Below are positions 34,795 through 43,691 of a stretch of DNA of 64,000 bases, piece by piece. The stretch lies in contig NZ_BDAG01000030.1 in NCBI RefSeq assembly GCF_002091715.1, forward strand, positions 28,213 through 92,212. Reading direction: 5' to 3'. Both the position numbers and the translations under genes were made by a program. Position 1 is the stretch's first letter. Each line of letters opens with the position of its first letter. The notes below the pieces were generated by a model, which worked only from the letters and a program-made list of their open reading frames with translations, was not told where the DNA came from and searched no databases. The DNA comes from Pseudomonas migulae NBRC 103157. Its GTDB lineage: Bacteria > Pseudomonadota > Gammaproteobacteria > Pseudomonadales > Pseudomonadaceae.

Positions 34795-34952
34795 GACTGA
34801 GTTCGGTCTCCCATTTTTGCGAAATCGGCAAAAGTCCTGCAGCCCGCCAAACACGCGGCATTCGGTCGCAGGGCGTTGAGTTTCATGACAAAAGCTTCAT
34901 GTTTGCGACGAGTAAAACCGCGGTTGGAGCCTAGATGGATTGAACTCCTCAG

Positions 34953-35050
34953 AACCTGTGGGAGCTGGCTTGCCTGCGATGACGTCGGCACTCCAGACAT
35001 CAATGTTGCCTGACACACCACTATCGCTGGCAAGCCAGCTCCCACAGGTT
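34953..35050. repeat. REP-like inverted pair (GGGAGCTGGCTTGCCTGCGA variant)
   Basis: AACCTGTGGGAGCTGGCTTG and its near-complement flank a centre of about 40 bases. It is a diverged sub-family that differs at several positions from the other pairs of the window. Confidence 0.8.
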
Positions 35051-35081
35051 TCATGCTTGCCCTGACTACATTATTTCCAGA

Positions 35082-35120
35082 CACAAAAAAACGCCCCGAA
35101 CCAGTCGGGGCGTTTTTGTG
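35082..35120 (-). terminator. Terminator of the fabA-fabB operon
   Basis: A stem CGCCCCGA/TCGGGGCG is flanked by A-tract and T-tract (CACAAAAA...TTTTTGTG). It gives a T-run in either direction and lies 19 bases after the fabB stop. Confidence 0.92.
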
Positions 35121-35138
35121 TGCTGTGCAGGCGGAGTG

Positions 35139-36359
35139 TTACTTACCCTGCCAGCGCTGCAGTACCAAGGTCGCGTTGGTGCCACCAAAACCGAAGCTGT
35201 TGCTCATCACGGTGTTGAAAGCGACGTCTTCACGAGTCTTGGTCAGGATCGGCATGTCTGCCACTTCCGGGTCCAGTTCTTCGATGTTGGCGGAACCCGC
35301 CATGAAGTTGCCTTCCATCATCAGCATGCAGTAGATCGCTTCGTGAACGCCGGCGGCGCCCAGGGAGTGACCGGACAGGCTCTTGGTGGAGCTGATGGCC
35401 GGGGCCTTGTCGCCGAACACTTCACGCACACCTTTCATTTCCGCGACGTCGCCGACCGGAGTCGAAGTGCCGTGGGTGTTCAGGTAGTCGATCGGTGCAT
35501 CAACGGTGGACATGGCCATCTGCATGCAGCGGATGGCGCCTTCGCCGCTTGGGGCGACCATGTCGTAGCCGTCGGAGGTCGCGCCGTAGCCAACGATTTC
35601 CGCGTAGATCTTCGCGCCGCGGGCCAGAGCGTGTTCCAGCTCTTCGACCACGACCATGCCGCCACCGCCGGCGATGACGAAACCGTCACGCTTGGCGTCG
35701 TAGGCACGGGAAGCTTTTTCCGGGGTTTCGTTGTACTGGCTGGACAGTGCGCCCATGGCGTCGAACAGGAACGACTGGCTCCAATGCTCTTCTTCACCGC
35801 CGCCGGCGAACACGATGTCCTGCTTGCCCATCTGGATCTGCTCCATGGCGGTACCGATGCAGTGAGCACTGGTGGCGCAGGCAGAAGCGATGGAGTAGTT
35901 CAGGCCCTTGATCTTGAACGGGGTGGCCAGGCAAGCGGAAACGGTGCTGCTCATGGTCCGCGTGACGCGGTATGGGCCAACGCGTTTCACGCCTTTCTCG
36001 CGCAGGATGTCCAGCGCTTCCATCTGGTTCAGCGTGGAGGCGCCACCGGAACCGGCGATCAGGCCGGTACGCGGGTTGGAGACTTGCTCATCGGTCAGAC
36101 CGGAGTCGGTGATGGCGTCTTTCATGGCCAGGTAGGCGTAAGCCGCTGCGTGGCCGACGAAGCGATAGATCTTGCGATCGATCAGTTCTTCGAGGGGAAG
36201 GTCGATGGAGCCGGAAACCTGGCTACGCAGACCCATTTCGGCATATTCCGGGTTGAACCGGATGCCAGGGCGGCTTGCACGCAGGTTAGCGGAGACGGTC
36301 TCTTTGTCATTGCCCAGGCACGAAACGATGCCCAGACCAGTGATAACGACGCGGCGCAT
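35139..36359 (-). CDS. fabB: 3-oxoacyl-ACP synthase I, FabB
   Basis: Condensing enzyme that elongates unsaturated acyl chains. 406 residues with the Cys-His-His triad: Cys in SIASACATSAHCIG, His in NTHGTSTPVGD and His in SLSGHSLGAAG; the C-terminal loop is SFGFGGTNATL. It lies 11 bases downstream of fabA, so the two form the classical fabAB operon of anaerobic-type unsaturated fatty acid synthesis. Confidence 0.97.
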   Translation of the reverse strand: MRRVVITGLGIVSCLGNDKETVSANLRASRPGIRFNPEYAEMGLRSQVSGSIDLPLEELIDRKIYRFVGHAAAYAYLAMKDAITDSGLTDEQVSNPRTGLIAGSGGASTLNQMEALDILREKGVKRVGPYRVTRTMSSTVSACLATPFKIKGLNYSIASACATSAHCIGTAMEQIQMGKQDIVFAGGGEEEHWSQSFLFDAMGALSSQYNETPEKASRAYDAKRDGFVIAGGGGMVVVEELEHALARGAKIYAEIVGYGATSDGYDMVAPSGEGAIRCMQMAMSTVDAPIDYLNTHGTSTPVGDVAEMKGVREVFGDKAPAISSTKSLSGHSLGAAGVHEAIYCMLMMEGNFMAGSANIEELDPEVADMPILTKTREDVAFNTVMSNSFGFGGTNATLVLQRWQGK

Positions 36360-36370
36360 GCGGATAACCC

Positions 36371-36886
36371 TTAGAAGTTGTCAGTGGAGGTGAAAACGCC
36401 GACCCGAAGGCCTTCGGCGGTGTAGATCTCGCGACCGTCGACAGTCACCGAACCATCGGCGATGGCCAGGTTCAGCTTGCCTTTGAGGACGCGCTTGATA
36501 TGAATGTTATAGGTCACTTTCTTCGCGGTCGGCAGAACCTGACCAAAGAACTTCACTTCGCCCGAACCCAGGGCGCGGCCGCGGCCTGGCAGGCCTTGCC
36601 AGCCGAGGAAGAAGCCGACCAGTTGCCACATGGCGTCGAGGCCCAGGCAGCCTGGCATCACCGGGTCACCTTCGAAGTGACAGGCGAAAAACCACAGATC
36701 CGGAGTGATATCCAGCTCGGCGACCAATTCACCCTTGCCGTACTTGCCGCCTTCTTCGCTGATCAGGGTGATGCGGTCCACCATCAGCATGTTCGGGGCG
36801 GGCAGTTGCGCGTTACCTGGGCCGAACAGCTCACCGCGACTGCAGCGCAGCAGGTCTTCCCGAGTAAAGGCGTTTTGTTTGGTCAT
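36371..36886 (-). CDS. fabA: 3-hydroxydecanoyl-ACP dehydratase/isomerase, FabA
   Basis: Introduces the cis double bond at the C10 stage of fatty acid synthesis. 171 residues with the active-site His in FFACHFEGDPVMPGCLGLDAMWQ and the catalytic Asp in the same stretch (LGLDAMW). A GAGGAG ribosome site precedes the ATG. It is the first gene of fabAB; a palindrome upstream (37021-37034) is a candidate operator. Confidence 0.97.
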   Translation of the reverse strand: MTKQNAFTREDLLRCSRGELFGPGNAQLPAPNMLMVDRITLISEEGGKYGKGELVAELDITPDLWFFACHFEGDPVMPGCLGLDAMWQLVGFFLGWQGLPGRGRALGSGEVKFFGQVLPTAKKVTYNIHIKRVLKGKLNLAIADGSVTVDGREIYTAEGLRVGVFTSTDNF

Positions 36887-37020
36887 GCGAGCTCCTCAAT
36901 AGTCCCATGCGGCAGGTGGGGCAAATCTTCCCGGCCGATCGAAGCGTTCATGCCTCGAGTCAGCAGCCTACTCATAGACTATTGCGTTGTGGTGAAAGTC
37001 ACAGCACCAAGGACATGAAT

Positions 37021-37034
37021 GTACACTTGTGCAC
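37021..37034 (-). promoter_or_regulatory. Candidate operator upstream of fabA
   Basis: GTACACTTGTGCAC is an inverted repeat of GTRCAC around TT with one mismatch pair, about 135 bases upstream of the fabA ATG. TetR-family regulators (DesT in P. aeruginosa, FabR in enterics) bind short palindromes in fabA/fabB promoters. Assignment to such a regulator is inference. Confidence 0.35.
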
Positions 37035-37133
37035 TGAAATTTTTATTCAAGCCCCTTTTCGGGCCTGTTCGGGTGCCTAAGACTGCCGCACTTTCGCCTT
37101 TCACGCCAGTCACAGATAGCCGAAAGGCCTGCA

Positions 37134-39035
37134 CTACTGCACCCATCGCTGCAGAATTTGCTGCAAATCAGTGCGTTTGAACGGCTTGGCCAGGTAATCG
37201 TTCATTCCTGCCGATAAACAGGCTTCACGGTCGCCCTGCAAGGCGTTGGCAGTCAGTGCAATGATCGGAAGGTCGGTGCAACCGGGCAGTTGGCGAATCT
37301 GTCGGGTGGCTTCGTAGCCATCGATGATCGGCAGTCGGCAGTCCATCAGAATGGCTTCGAAGATCAGGCTTTCTGCGCTGCGTACCGCCTGAGCGCCGTC
37401 GGTGGCGACGCTGACAGTAAAGCCCAGGCTGCGCAACATGGCTTCGACGACGGTCTGGTTGACCGGGTTGTCCTCGACCAGCAGCACATTGCGGCCTTCG
37501 CCGTCACCACTGCCGGTCTGCGCGCGCGGGGTGCGCACCGGCAGCGTCTGTTTATAGAGCGCCAGCGGGATTTCCAGGGTGAATGCCGAGCCGCAACCTT
37601 CCTCGCTCTGGGCGCGCAAGGTGCCGCCCATGCGTTCCGCCAAGGTGCGGGCAATCGGCAGTCCCAGCCCGGTGCCGCCGTAACGCCTTGAAATAGAACT
37701 GTCGGCCTGCTGGAACGCGTTGAACATCAATTCCAGGCTTTCGGCCGGGATGCCAATCCCGCTGTCGCGCACGGTGCAGGTGAACCACAACAATTCGTGA
37801 TCCAGCGACTGCCATTGCGGTTCGATGGTGACGCGGCCCTGCTCGGTGAACTTCAGCGCATTGCCCACCAGGTTCACCAGGATCTGCCGGATCCGCGTCG
37901 GGTCGCCCTGAACCTGCAGCGCACGCATGTCTTCGGGGATCAGCAGCGCCAGATCGAGCCCGCGTTGCAAAGCGCTGTGCTGGAACGACTGGGCGCAACT
38001 GCTGATCAGGTCCGCCAGATTGAACGGAATGTGCTCCAGCTCCAGCTCCGAACGTTCGATGCGCGAGAAGTCGAGAATGTCGTTGATGACTTTGAGCAGG
38101 TGTTCGGTGGACTCCGAGGCCAGCGCCGCGTACTCGACCTGCTCCTCGGTCATCTCGGTGGTTTCCAGCAGTTGCAGCATGCCGAGCACGCCATTCATCG
38201 GTGTGCGCAGTTCGTGGCTCATCATCGCCAGGAAATCGGATTTGGCGTTGTTGGCCTTTTCCGCTTCTTCGCGGGTCTGGATCAACTGCGCCATGGCCTG
38301 ATGCTGTTCACGGCTGGCCTGCTCGAGACCGCTGGCAAGGTTGTTGATGTGTTGCGACAGCGCGCCCAGTTCGGTGTCATCGACAATCGGCAGCGGTGTC
38401 TTGTAGTCGCCGCGCTGGATCGACTTGACCGCGTTGCCGATATCGCGGATCGGCTGCGACAGGCTCCCGGCCAGACGCCGGGCGATCAGGAAGGTAAACA
38501 GCAGGGCGAACAGCGCGAGAATTCCGGCCTTGAACAGGATTTCCTGTTGGCGCTTGCTGAAGGCGTCATTCGACAGACCGACGATCACCCGACCCAGGTA
38601 GTCCTCGGGGGGAGCGGTGGTGGCAACGTTGCTGCCCTGGAAGAAATCATTGTGCAGCGCGATCCGTTGCAAGCGCACCGGCGCCTGGAACACTTCGACC
38701 TGTTGCGAGCGCGTGTGGGTTTCCGACGGGTGCTCGACGTACACCAGAATCCGGTTGGCGCTGTCCTGCACTTCCAGAAAGCGCACATTGGGCGTGGCCA
38801 GGGTGGCCTTGAGCAGGCTTTCGAGCACTTCATTGTTGCCCGAAATAACCCCGTATTCGGCGGCCGGCGCCAGTTGGTTGGCAATCAGTTGACCGGTGTG
38901 GTTGAGCTCCTGACGCAGGTCCTGGATCCGCACGAAGGTGAAGAAGCTGATCAGCAGCAAGGTCAGCAGCAGGGCAGGGCCGAGGCTGATGATCTGGGTG
39001 CGGGTATTAATGTCCCAACGACGATGAAAAGTCAT
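37134..39035 (-). CDS. Hybrid histidine kinase with CHASE8-like sensor (PA1611-type)
   Basis: 633 residues. TM1 (about 15-36), periplasmic domain (38-165) with the pattern TGQLIANQLAPAAEYGVISG and PNVRFLEVQDSANRILVYV, TM2 (169-187), HAMP, HisKA with His274 (AMMSHELRTPMNG), ATPase (NLVGNALKF, DSGIGIP, GGTGLGL) and receiver with Asp565 (AILMDCRLPIIDG). No HPt domain. It lies upstream of fabA, as does P. aeruginosa PA1611, a kinase reported to interact with RetS. The start overlaps the binding-protein stop (ATGA), so it is the last gene of a three-gene operon. Confidence 0.88.
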   Translation of the reverse strand: MTFHRRWDINTRTQIISLGPALLLTLLLISFFTFVRIQDLRQELNHTGQLIANQLAPAAEYGVISGNNEVLESLLKATLATPNVRFLEVQDSANRILVYVEHPSETHTRSQQVEVFQAPVRLQRIALHNDFFQGSNVATTAPPEDYLGRVIVGLSNDAFSKRQQEILFKAGILALFALLFTFLIARRLAGSLSQPIRDIGNAVKSIQRGDYKTPLPIVDDTELGALSQHINNLASGLEQASREQHQAMAQLIQTREEAEKANNAKSDFLAMMSHELRTPMNGVLGMLQLLETTEMTEEQVEYAALASESTEHLLKVINDILDFSRIERSELELEHIPFNLADLISSCAQSFQHSALQRGLDLALLIPEDMRALQVQGDPTRIRQILVNLVGNALKFTEQGRVTIEPQWQSLDHELLWFTCTVRDSGIGIPAESLELMFNAFQQADSSISRRYGGTGLGLPIARTLAERMGGTLRAQSEEGCGSAFTLEIPLALYKQTLPVRTPRAQTGSGDGEGRNVLLVEDNPVNQTVVEAMLRSLGFTVSVATDGAQAVRSAESLIFEAILMDCRLPIIDGYEATRQIRQLPGCTDLPIIALTANALQGDREACLSAGMNDYLAKPFKRTDLQQILQRWVQ

Positions 39036-39964
39036 GGGCGGCTTTCTCCTTCGGCCAACTGTGCTGCGACCAACGCTTCATTGATCTGTTCAATGCCTAA
39101 TGAACGAGCCACTTGTGGGTTACTCAAGACTTTGAAGCGATTGGCGTAATGCGTGCGTGGCCAGGTGGCCGGTGGCTGGTCGAGCAGTTCGTCGAGAATC
39201 GACAGCCAGTCGCTCTGGTCGCTGTAGCTGCTGGTCAGGCTTCCGGCCTTGACGAAGCCGGCGTTCGGGCCGATCAGCGCGGTTTGTCGTGCGTAGCTGC
39301 TGAGCAGCAGGTTTTTCGCGGTTTTGGGGTTATACAGGTCGGGATCATCGAGGCCCAGCAGCACGTCGCTGTTTTTCAGCAGGTTTTGCAAGGGACGGCT
39401 GTCATTGGTGTTGTCCCAGCGTTCGGTGACGATTTCGAGGCCAAGCGGTTGAGCGGCCTGGCGCAGTTCATTCAGAAGAAACTCGCTGTGTGTGTCGTAC
39501 AGCACGCCGACCCGTCTGGCCTGGGGCAGCAGGATTCGGGCCAGGCGCAATTGTCGATCAGGTGACGGATCGCTCCAGAGCAGGCTCAAATGGGTGGGCA
39601 GGGCAGTGCCCAGGCGCTGACGTGCTTGCAGGCGACTGATGCGCAGCACCAGCGTCGCCGGGCCCTGGGTATCTTGCAGGCGCCAGTCGAGGCTGGGCAG
39701 GTCCAGCAGGATCAAACGAATGCCGGTCGGCAATTTGCTCGGTGCCGGCAGACGGGCCAATGGCTGGAAACGCACCGTGTCGTCAGGGCGCAATTCGCCA
39801 AGGGCTGTCGCGAAAGCCTGCATGCCGGGGCTGTCGTCGGCACCGGTCAGCAAAATATCCTCGGCGCTGACCGACAGGCTCAACAGCCAGCCGGTCAACA
39901 CCAGGCACAACCCGGCCAGCAGGCGGCCAAGGATTGGCGTCTTGCGTGACGGACACTGCTGCAT
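39032..39964 (-). CDS. Periplasmic binding protein, ABC_sub_bind-like, without a transporter
   Basis: 310 residues. A signal peptide (about residues 1-35, ending SVSA) exports it. The body resembles the ABC substrate-binding family PF04392 (ARRVGVLYDTHSEFLLNELRQAAQPLGLEIVTERW; DVLLGLDDPDLYNPKTAKNLLLSSYARQTALIGPNAGFVKAGSL), the two-lobed fold for small ligands. No permease or ATPase gene is nearby. Its ATG directly follows the stop of the TonB receptor gene and its stop overlaps the kinase start, so a sensing role between receptor and kinase is the natural inference. Confidence 0.8.
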   Translation of the reverse strand: MQQCPSRKTPILGRLLAGLCLVLTGWLLSLSVSAEDILLTGADDSPGMQAFATALGELRPDDTVRFQPLARLPAPSKLPTGIRLILLDLPSLDWRLQDTQGPATLVLRISRLQARQRLGTALPTHLSLLWSDPSPDRQLRLARILLPQARRVGVLYDTHSEFLLNELRQAAQPLGLEIVTERWDNTNDSRPLQNLLKNSDVLLGLDDPDLYNPKTAKNLLLSSYARQTALIGPNAGFVKAGSLTSSYSDQSDWLSILDELLDQPPATWPRTHYANRFKVLSNPQVARSLGIEQINEALVAAQLAEGESRP

Positions 39965-42088
39965 CTAGAACACCAGCTCCGCGCTGAAGTACATCACCCG
40001 TCGCTCGTCGTAGTTGTTATCGACGAACGTGGTGGGTTGATTGTCGAGACGTTGCTGGAGCACGCCGGCCAGTTCCAGGCTGGCCTTGCCCAGGCCGATG
40101 CGTTTGGCGATGCGTGTGTCGATCCGCTCGAATCGATAGCCGTTGAGCGCGTCGTCACCATAATAGAAGAGCGCGCTGTTCCAGCCGTGGCCCCAGTTGC
40201 GCAACCAGCCGGCGGAGCCACTGTTGCGTGCGGTCTGTCGCGCATCCAGCGGATTGCTCGCCTGAGCATCGACGCAGGCATAGGTCAGGCGCAGCCGGTC
40301 GGCACTGCCAAGGTGCCAGTCGAGCTGGGTTTCTGCCCCGGTGAAGCGCGAACTGTTGGCGTTGCTGGCGATGTACTGATTGTTGCGCAATGGTTCGCTG
40401 ATCATGCCGGTGATCTCGTCGTGGAACACCTTCACGTCCACCGCCAGTCCCCACTCGGCGAAGAAGCCGTTGTAGCCCAGTTCTCTGGAGCGCATGTGTT
40501 CTTGCTCGAGGTTGCCGGGCCCGCGGGTCTTGACGAAATAACGGGCGCTGTTCTGGCCGTAGGCAGCGGGTTGCAGGTTAGTCACCCGGTAACTCCAGTT
40601 GACGTTGTTTTCGAACATGTCCGGCGAACGGATGGCCTCCGAATACACTGCGCGCAAACCGTGGCGCGGAGTGATCAGATAGTTCACCGCCACCCGCGGG
40701 GTCAGCGAACTGCCGCTCAATTGCGTGTCTTCGAACATTGCACCGCCCTGTAACAACCAGTGTTCGGTCGCTCGCCACTCGAGTTGGCCGAATGCGCGCC
40801 AGGTCGTGTCATCGAGCGTGCCGTTGAAATAGGTCTCGGAATCGGCCCGGTCGTAACGATAGTTCAAGCCGCTGACCAGTCGCAGACTGTCGGACAGGCT
40901 GAGGGTGTCCTGCAACTCGAGGTCGTAGCGCGATTCCCGGGTGCTCTGGTCAATGTCACCGCAGAGGGTTCGCCGGGCACCGTTTCGCCACTGGTCCAGC
41001 ACTTGACTGGCCAGGGCGTGCTCCGCCGCCGTGCCGGCCGGTGCGCCGGGAACGAGGTAGCGCTCGATGTTGCGCGCCAGACGTTCGGTGTAATTCGGAT
41101 TGAGCTGCCAGAGCTCGGTCAGTTCGGGGCTGAACGAGACTTCGGCGTCGCAGGCACGCCAGGTTTGCTGCCGATCCCAGTGCTGGGCCGAGCCTTGAAT
41201 ATAAAGGCTGTGATCGGGATTGAGGTCGAGGTTCCAGCGCAAGGAGCCGGCGTAGTCTTTGGCGACGACGTCGGAATTGTTCCCGGCGGCAGTAATACCC
41301 GAGAACACTGGACGGTAGGTATAAGGGCGCTGATTGCTCCCGTCCTTGGCATTTAATTGCCAGTCGATGCTTTGCTGTTCGTTGAGCGTCTGGCTGACGG
41401 CGAGGTTGAAGCGATTCAGGCGGCGGCTGTCGCGATAGTCGGCGCCCTTGCGGTCCGAGTCGAAGCCGTCGTCCTGCTGGCCGGACAGCGACAGACGCAA
41501 GTCGCCACCGTCCCAGCCCACGCCCTGACTGGCGTAGAAATCGTCGATGCCGCGCTGGCCGTGGGTGACCTTCATCCGCGTGCCGTGGCTGTCGGCCGGA
41601 TTGCGGGTGATGATGTTGACCACCGCCATCAGCGCATTGGCACCATAGCTGACAGTGTTCGGGCCGCGGAAGACTTCGATGCGCTCAATGTCTTCCATGG
41701 CCACCGGAATGTCACTCCAGTCCACCGTGGCCAGGCCGGCGCGGTACACCGAACGGCCGTCGATCAGCACCTGCATGCGCCGGGCTTCGCTGGCGTTGGT
41801 GCCGTGATAATTCACCGCGGCCTGATTGCCAGTGATGTTGCCGACCATCATTCCAGGCACCAGGCGCAACAACTCGCTGATGTCCCGGGCGCCGCTGGCG
41901 TTGATCAGTTCGCTGTCGATCACCGTCATGCTCCCCGGCACCGCGGCCGGCGACTGTTTCAGGCGCGTAGCCGTCAGCACGTGCGGCAGTGGCTCGTTGT
42001 CGAGAAACAGGTCGTCGGCCAGCAACGGCGGGCTGAAAATCAGCGCCAGAACCAGCGGCGAGCGGGGTGAAGCAGGGCCAAACGACAC
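39965..42088 (-). CDS. TonB-dependent outer-membrane receptor
   Basis: 707 residues. After a short signal peptide, a plug domain begins near PHVLTATRLKQSPAAVPGSMTVID and includes VFRGPNTVSYGANALMAVVNIITRNP. The barrel follows to the terminal Phe (MYFSAELVF). There is no N-terminal signalling (STN) extension, so it does not work through an anti-sigma factor as FecA does. It starts at GTG 42088 with AAGGAT upstream. It is first in an operon with a binding protein and a hybrid kinase; the ligand is unknown. Confidence 0.88.
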   Translation of the reverse strand: MSFGPASPRSPLVLALIFSPPLLADDLFLDNEPLPHVLTATRLKQSPAAVPGSMTVIDSELINASGARDISELLRLVPGMMVGNITGNQAAVNYHGTNASEARRMQVLIDGRSVYRAGLATVDWSDIPVAMEDIERIEVFRGPNTVSYGANALMAVVNIITRNPADSHGTRMKVTHGQRGIDDFYASQGVGWDGGDLRLSLSGQQDDGFDSDRKGADYRDSRRLNRFNLAVSQTLNEQQSIDWQLNAKDGSNQRPYTYRPVFSGITAAGNNSDVVAKDYAGSLRWNLDLNPDHSLYIQGSAQHWDRQQTWRACDAEVSFSPELTELWQLNPNYTERLARNIERYLVPGAPAGTAAEHALASQVLDQWRNGARRTLCGDIDQSTRESRYDLELQDTLSLSDSLRLVSGLNYRYDRADSETYFNGTLDDTTWRAFGQLEWRATEHWLLQGGAMFEDTQLSGSSLTPRVAVNYLITPRHGLRAVYSEAIRSPDMFENNVNWSYRVTNLQPAAYGQNSARYFVKTRGPGNLEQEHMRSRELGYNGFFAEWGLAVDVKVFHDEITGMISEPLRNNQYIASNANSSRFTGAETQLDWHLGSADRLRLTYACVDAQASNPLDARQTARNSGSAGWLRNWGHGWNSALFYYGDDALNGYRFERIDTRIAKRIGLGKASLELAGVLQQRLDNQPTTFVDNNYDERRVMYFSAELVF

Positions 42089-42242
42089 AACACATCCTTG
42101 ATAGCGATTTTACTGGCGCGCATGTTAACCGAGCTCGTCGACTTTTCCAGTCACGATGGCGGCATTTTCCTCGGATTTGTTGGTCTTCTTCATACAAGTA
42201 CCGGTAATTGACGCGGGGGCTGGCCGCCACTGGGCCGCTCCG

Positions 42243-42248
42243 TATAAT
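42243..42248 (+). promoter_or_regulatory. -10 element of gpsA
   Basis: A perfect TATAAT lies 38 bases ahead of the gpsA ATG. No convincing -35 is seen at 16-18 bp; the TTGACG at 42208 is too far away. The 42089-42286 gap also has to hold the divergent TonB receptor promoter, which I could not place. Confidence 0.5.
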
Positions 42249-42286
42249 GCCGGCATCGCCACTGGTATTGGATTAACGGATTGCAT

Positions 42287-43312
42287 ATGACTGAACAGCG
42301 CCCGATTGCGGTCCTGGGAGGCGGAAGTTTTGGTACCGCCGTGGCTAACCTGCTGGCCGAGAACGGGCTTCAGGTCCGGCAGTGGATGCGTGACCCTGAA
42401 CAGGCAGAAGCCATTCGGGTCAATCGCGAGAACCCGCGTTACCTGAAAGGCATCAAGATTCTCCCTGGAGTGGAAGCGGTCACAGACCTGCAAGCCACTC
42501 TGGAGGCTTGCGACCTGTGCTTCGTTGCGCTGCCGTCCAGCGCCCTGCGCTCGGTACTGGCCCCGCACGCCGAACGATTGAGCGGCAAGCTGCTGGTCAG
42601 CCTGACCAAAGGCATCGAAGCCCACACATTCAAACTGATGAGCGAGATCCTCGAAGAAATCGCCCCGCAAGCGCGCATTGGCGTGCTGTCCGGGCCGAAC
42701 CTGGCCCGTGAAATCGCCGAACACGCACTGACCGCCACCGTGGTCGCCAGCGAAGACGAAGAACTCTGCCAACGTGTTCAGGAAGCGCTGCACGGCCGCA
42801 CCTTTCGCGTGTACGCCAGCGCCGACCGCTTCGGCGTGGAGTTGGGCGGGGCGCTGAAAAACGTCTACGCGATCATCGCCGGCATGGCGGTGGCGCTGGG
42901 CATGGGCGAAAACACCAAGAGCATGCTGATCACCCGGGCGCTGGCGGAAATGACCCGCTTTGCCGTGAATCAGGGGGCCAACCCGATGACGTTCCTGGGG
43001 CTTGCGGGTGTGGGGGATTTGATCGTGACCTGTTCGTCGCCGAAAAGCCGCAATTATCAGGTCGGATTCGCCCTCGGCCAAGGCTTGAGCCTGGAAGAAG
43101 CGGTGACGCGGCTTGGCGAAGTCGCGGAAGGTGTGAATACCTTGAAAGTGCTCAAGGCCAAGGCCCAGGAGGTGGGCGTGTACATGCCGCTGGTCGCCGG
43201 GCTGCACGCGATTCTGTTCGAAGGGCGCACGCTCAATCAGGTGATTGAAGCGTTGATGCGCGGCGAACCGAAAACCGACGTCGACTTTATTTCCACCAGT
43301 GGTTTCAACTGA
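42287..43312 (+). CDS. gpsA: Glycerol-3-phosphate dehydrogenase [NAD(P)+]
   Basis: Makes sn-glycerol-3-phosphate for phospholipids. 341 residues with the nucleotide-binding loop VLGGGSFGTAVANLLA, catalytic Lys in GGALKNVYAIIAGMA, and LAGVGDLIVTCSSPKSRN. The start is the ATG at 42287 (preceded by AACGGA). It lies upstream of the DUF4389 and sixA genes. Confidence 0.95.
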   Translation: MTEQRPIAVLGGGSFGTAVANLLAENGLQVRQWMRDPEQAEAIRVNRENPRYLKGIKILPGVEAVTDLQATLEACDLCFVALPSSALRSVLAPHAERLSGKLLVSLTKGIEAHTFKLMSEILEEIAPQARIGVLSGPNLAREIAEHALTATVVASEDEELCQRVQEALHGRTFRVYASADRFGVELGGALKNVYAIIAGMAVALGMGENTKSMLITRALAEMTRFAVNQGANPMTFLGLAGVGDLIVTCSSPKSRNYQVGFALGQGLSLEEAVTRLGEVAEGVNTLKVLKAKAQEVGVYMPLVAGLHAILFEGRTLNQVIEALMRGEPKTDVDFISTSGFN

Positions 43313-43343
43313 TCACGCTTTTAAAACAGGCAGGGACTTGCAT

Positions 43344-43691
43344 ATGAACGATCCGAAAGTAGAAGCCGGCTACGAATCCATCCTGCTGCGGGTGTTGTGG
43401 ATGATCGTCTTCCTGCTGGTCTGGCAGGTGGCGCAATTCATCCTCGGCGCCGTGGTGCTGGTGCAACTGGTCTATCGTTTGATTTATGGCGCCCCGAGCG
43501 CCAGCCTGATGAATTTCGGCGACAGCCTGAGCCAGTTCCTGGCGCAGATCGGTCGTTTCGGCACGTTCCACAGCGACCAGAAACCCTGGCCGTTCGCCGA
43601 CTGGCCGACGCCGCGTACACCGGAAGGTGAAGCGCCGCACGTCGTGGCGCCTGCGCCGCATCCGGCCCGAGATGAGGAACCCAAGCTATGA
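43344..43691 (+). CDS. DUF4389 membrane protein
   Basis: 115 residues. One strong hydrophobic segment (VLWMIVFLLVWQVAQFILGAVVLVQLVYRLIYG, which could form two helices) lies between a short N-terminus and a proline-rich cytoplasmic tail (PTPRTPEGEAPHVVAPAPHPA). It belongs to DUF4389, function unknown. Its stop overlaps the sixA start, so it sits in a gpsA-DUF4389-sixA unit. Confidence 0.82.
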   Translation: MNDPKVEAGYESILLRVLWMIVFLLVWQVAQFILGAVVLVQLVYRLIYGAPSASLMNFGDSLSQFLAQIGRFGTFHSDQKPWPFADWPTPRTPEGEAPHVVAPAPHPARDEEPKL

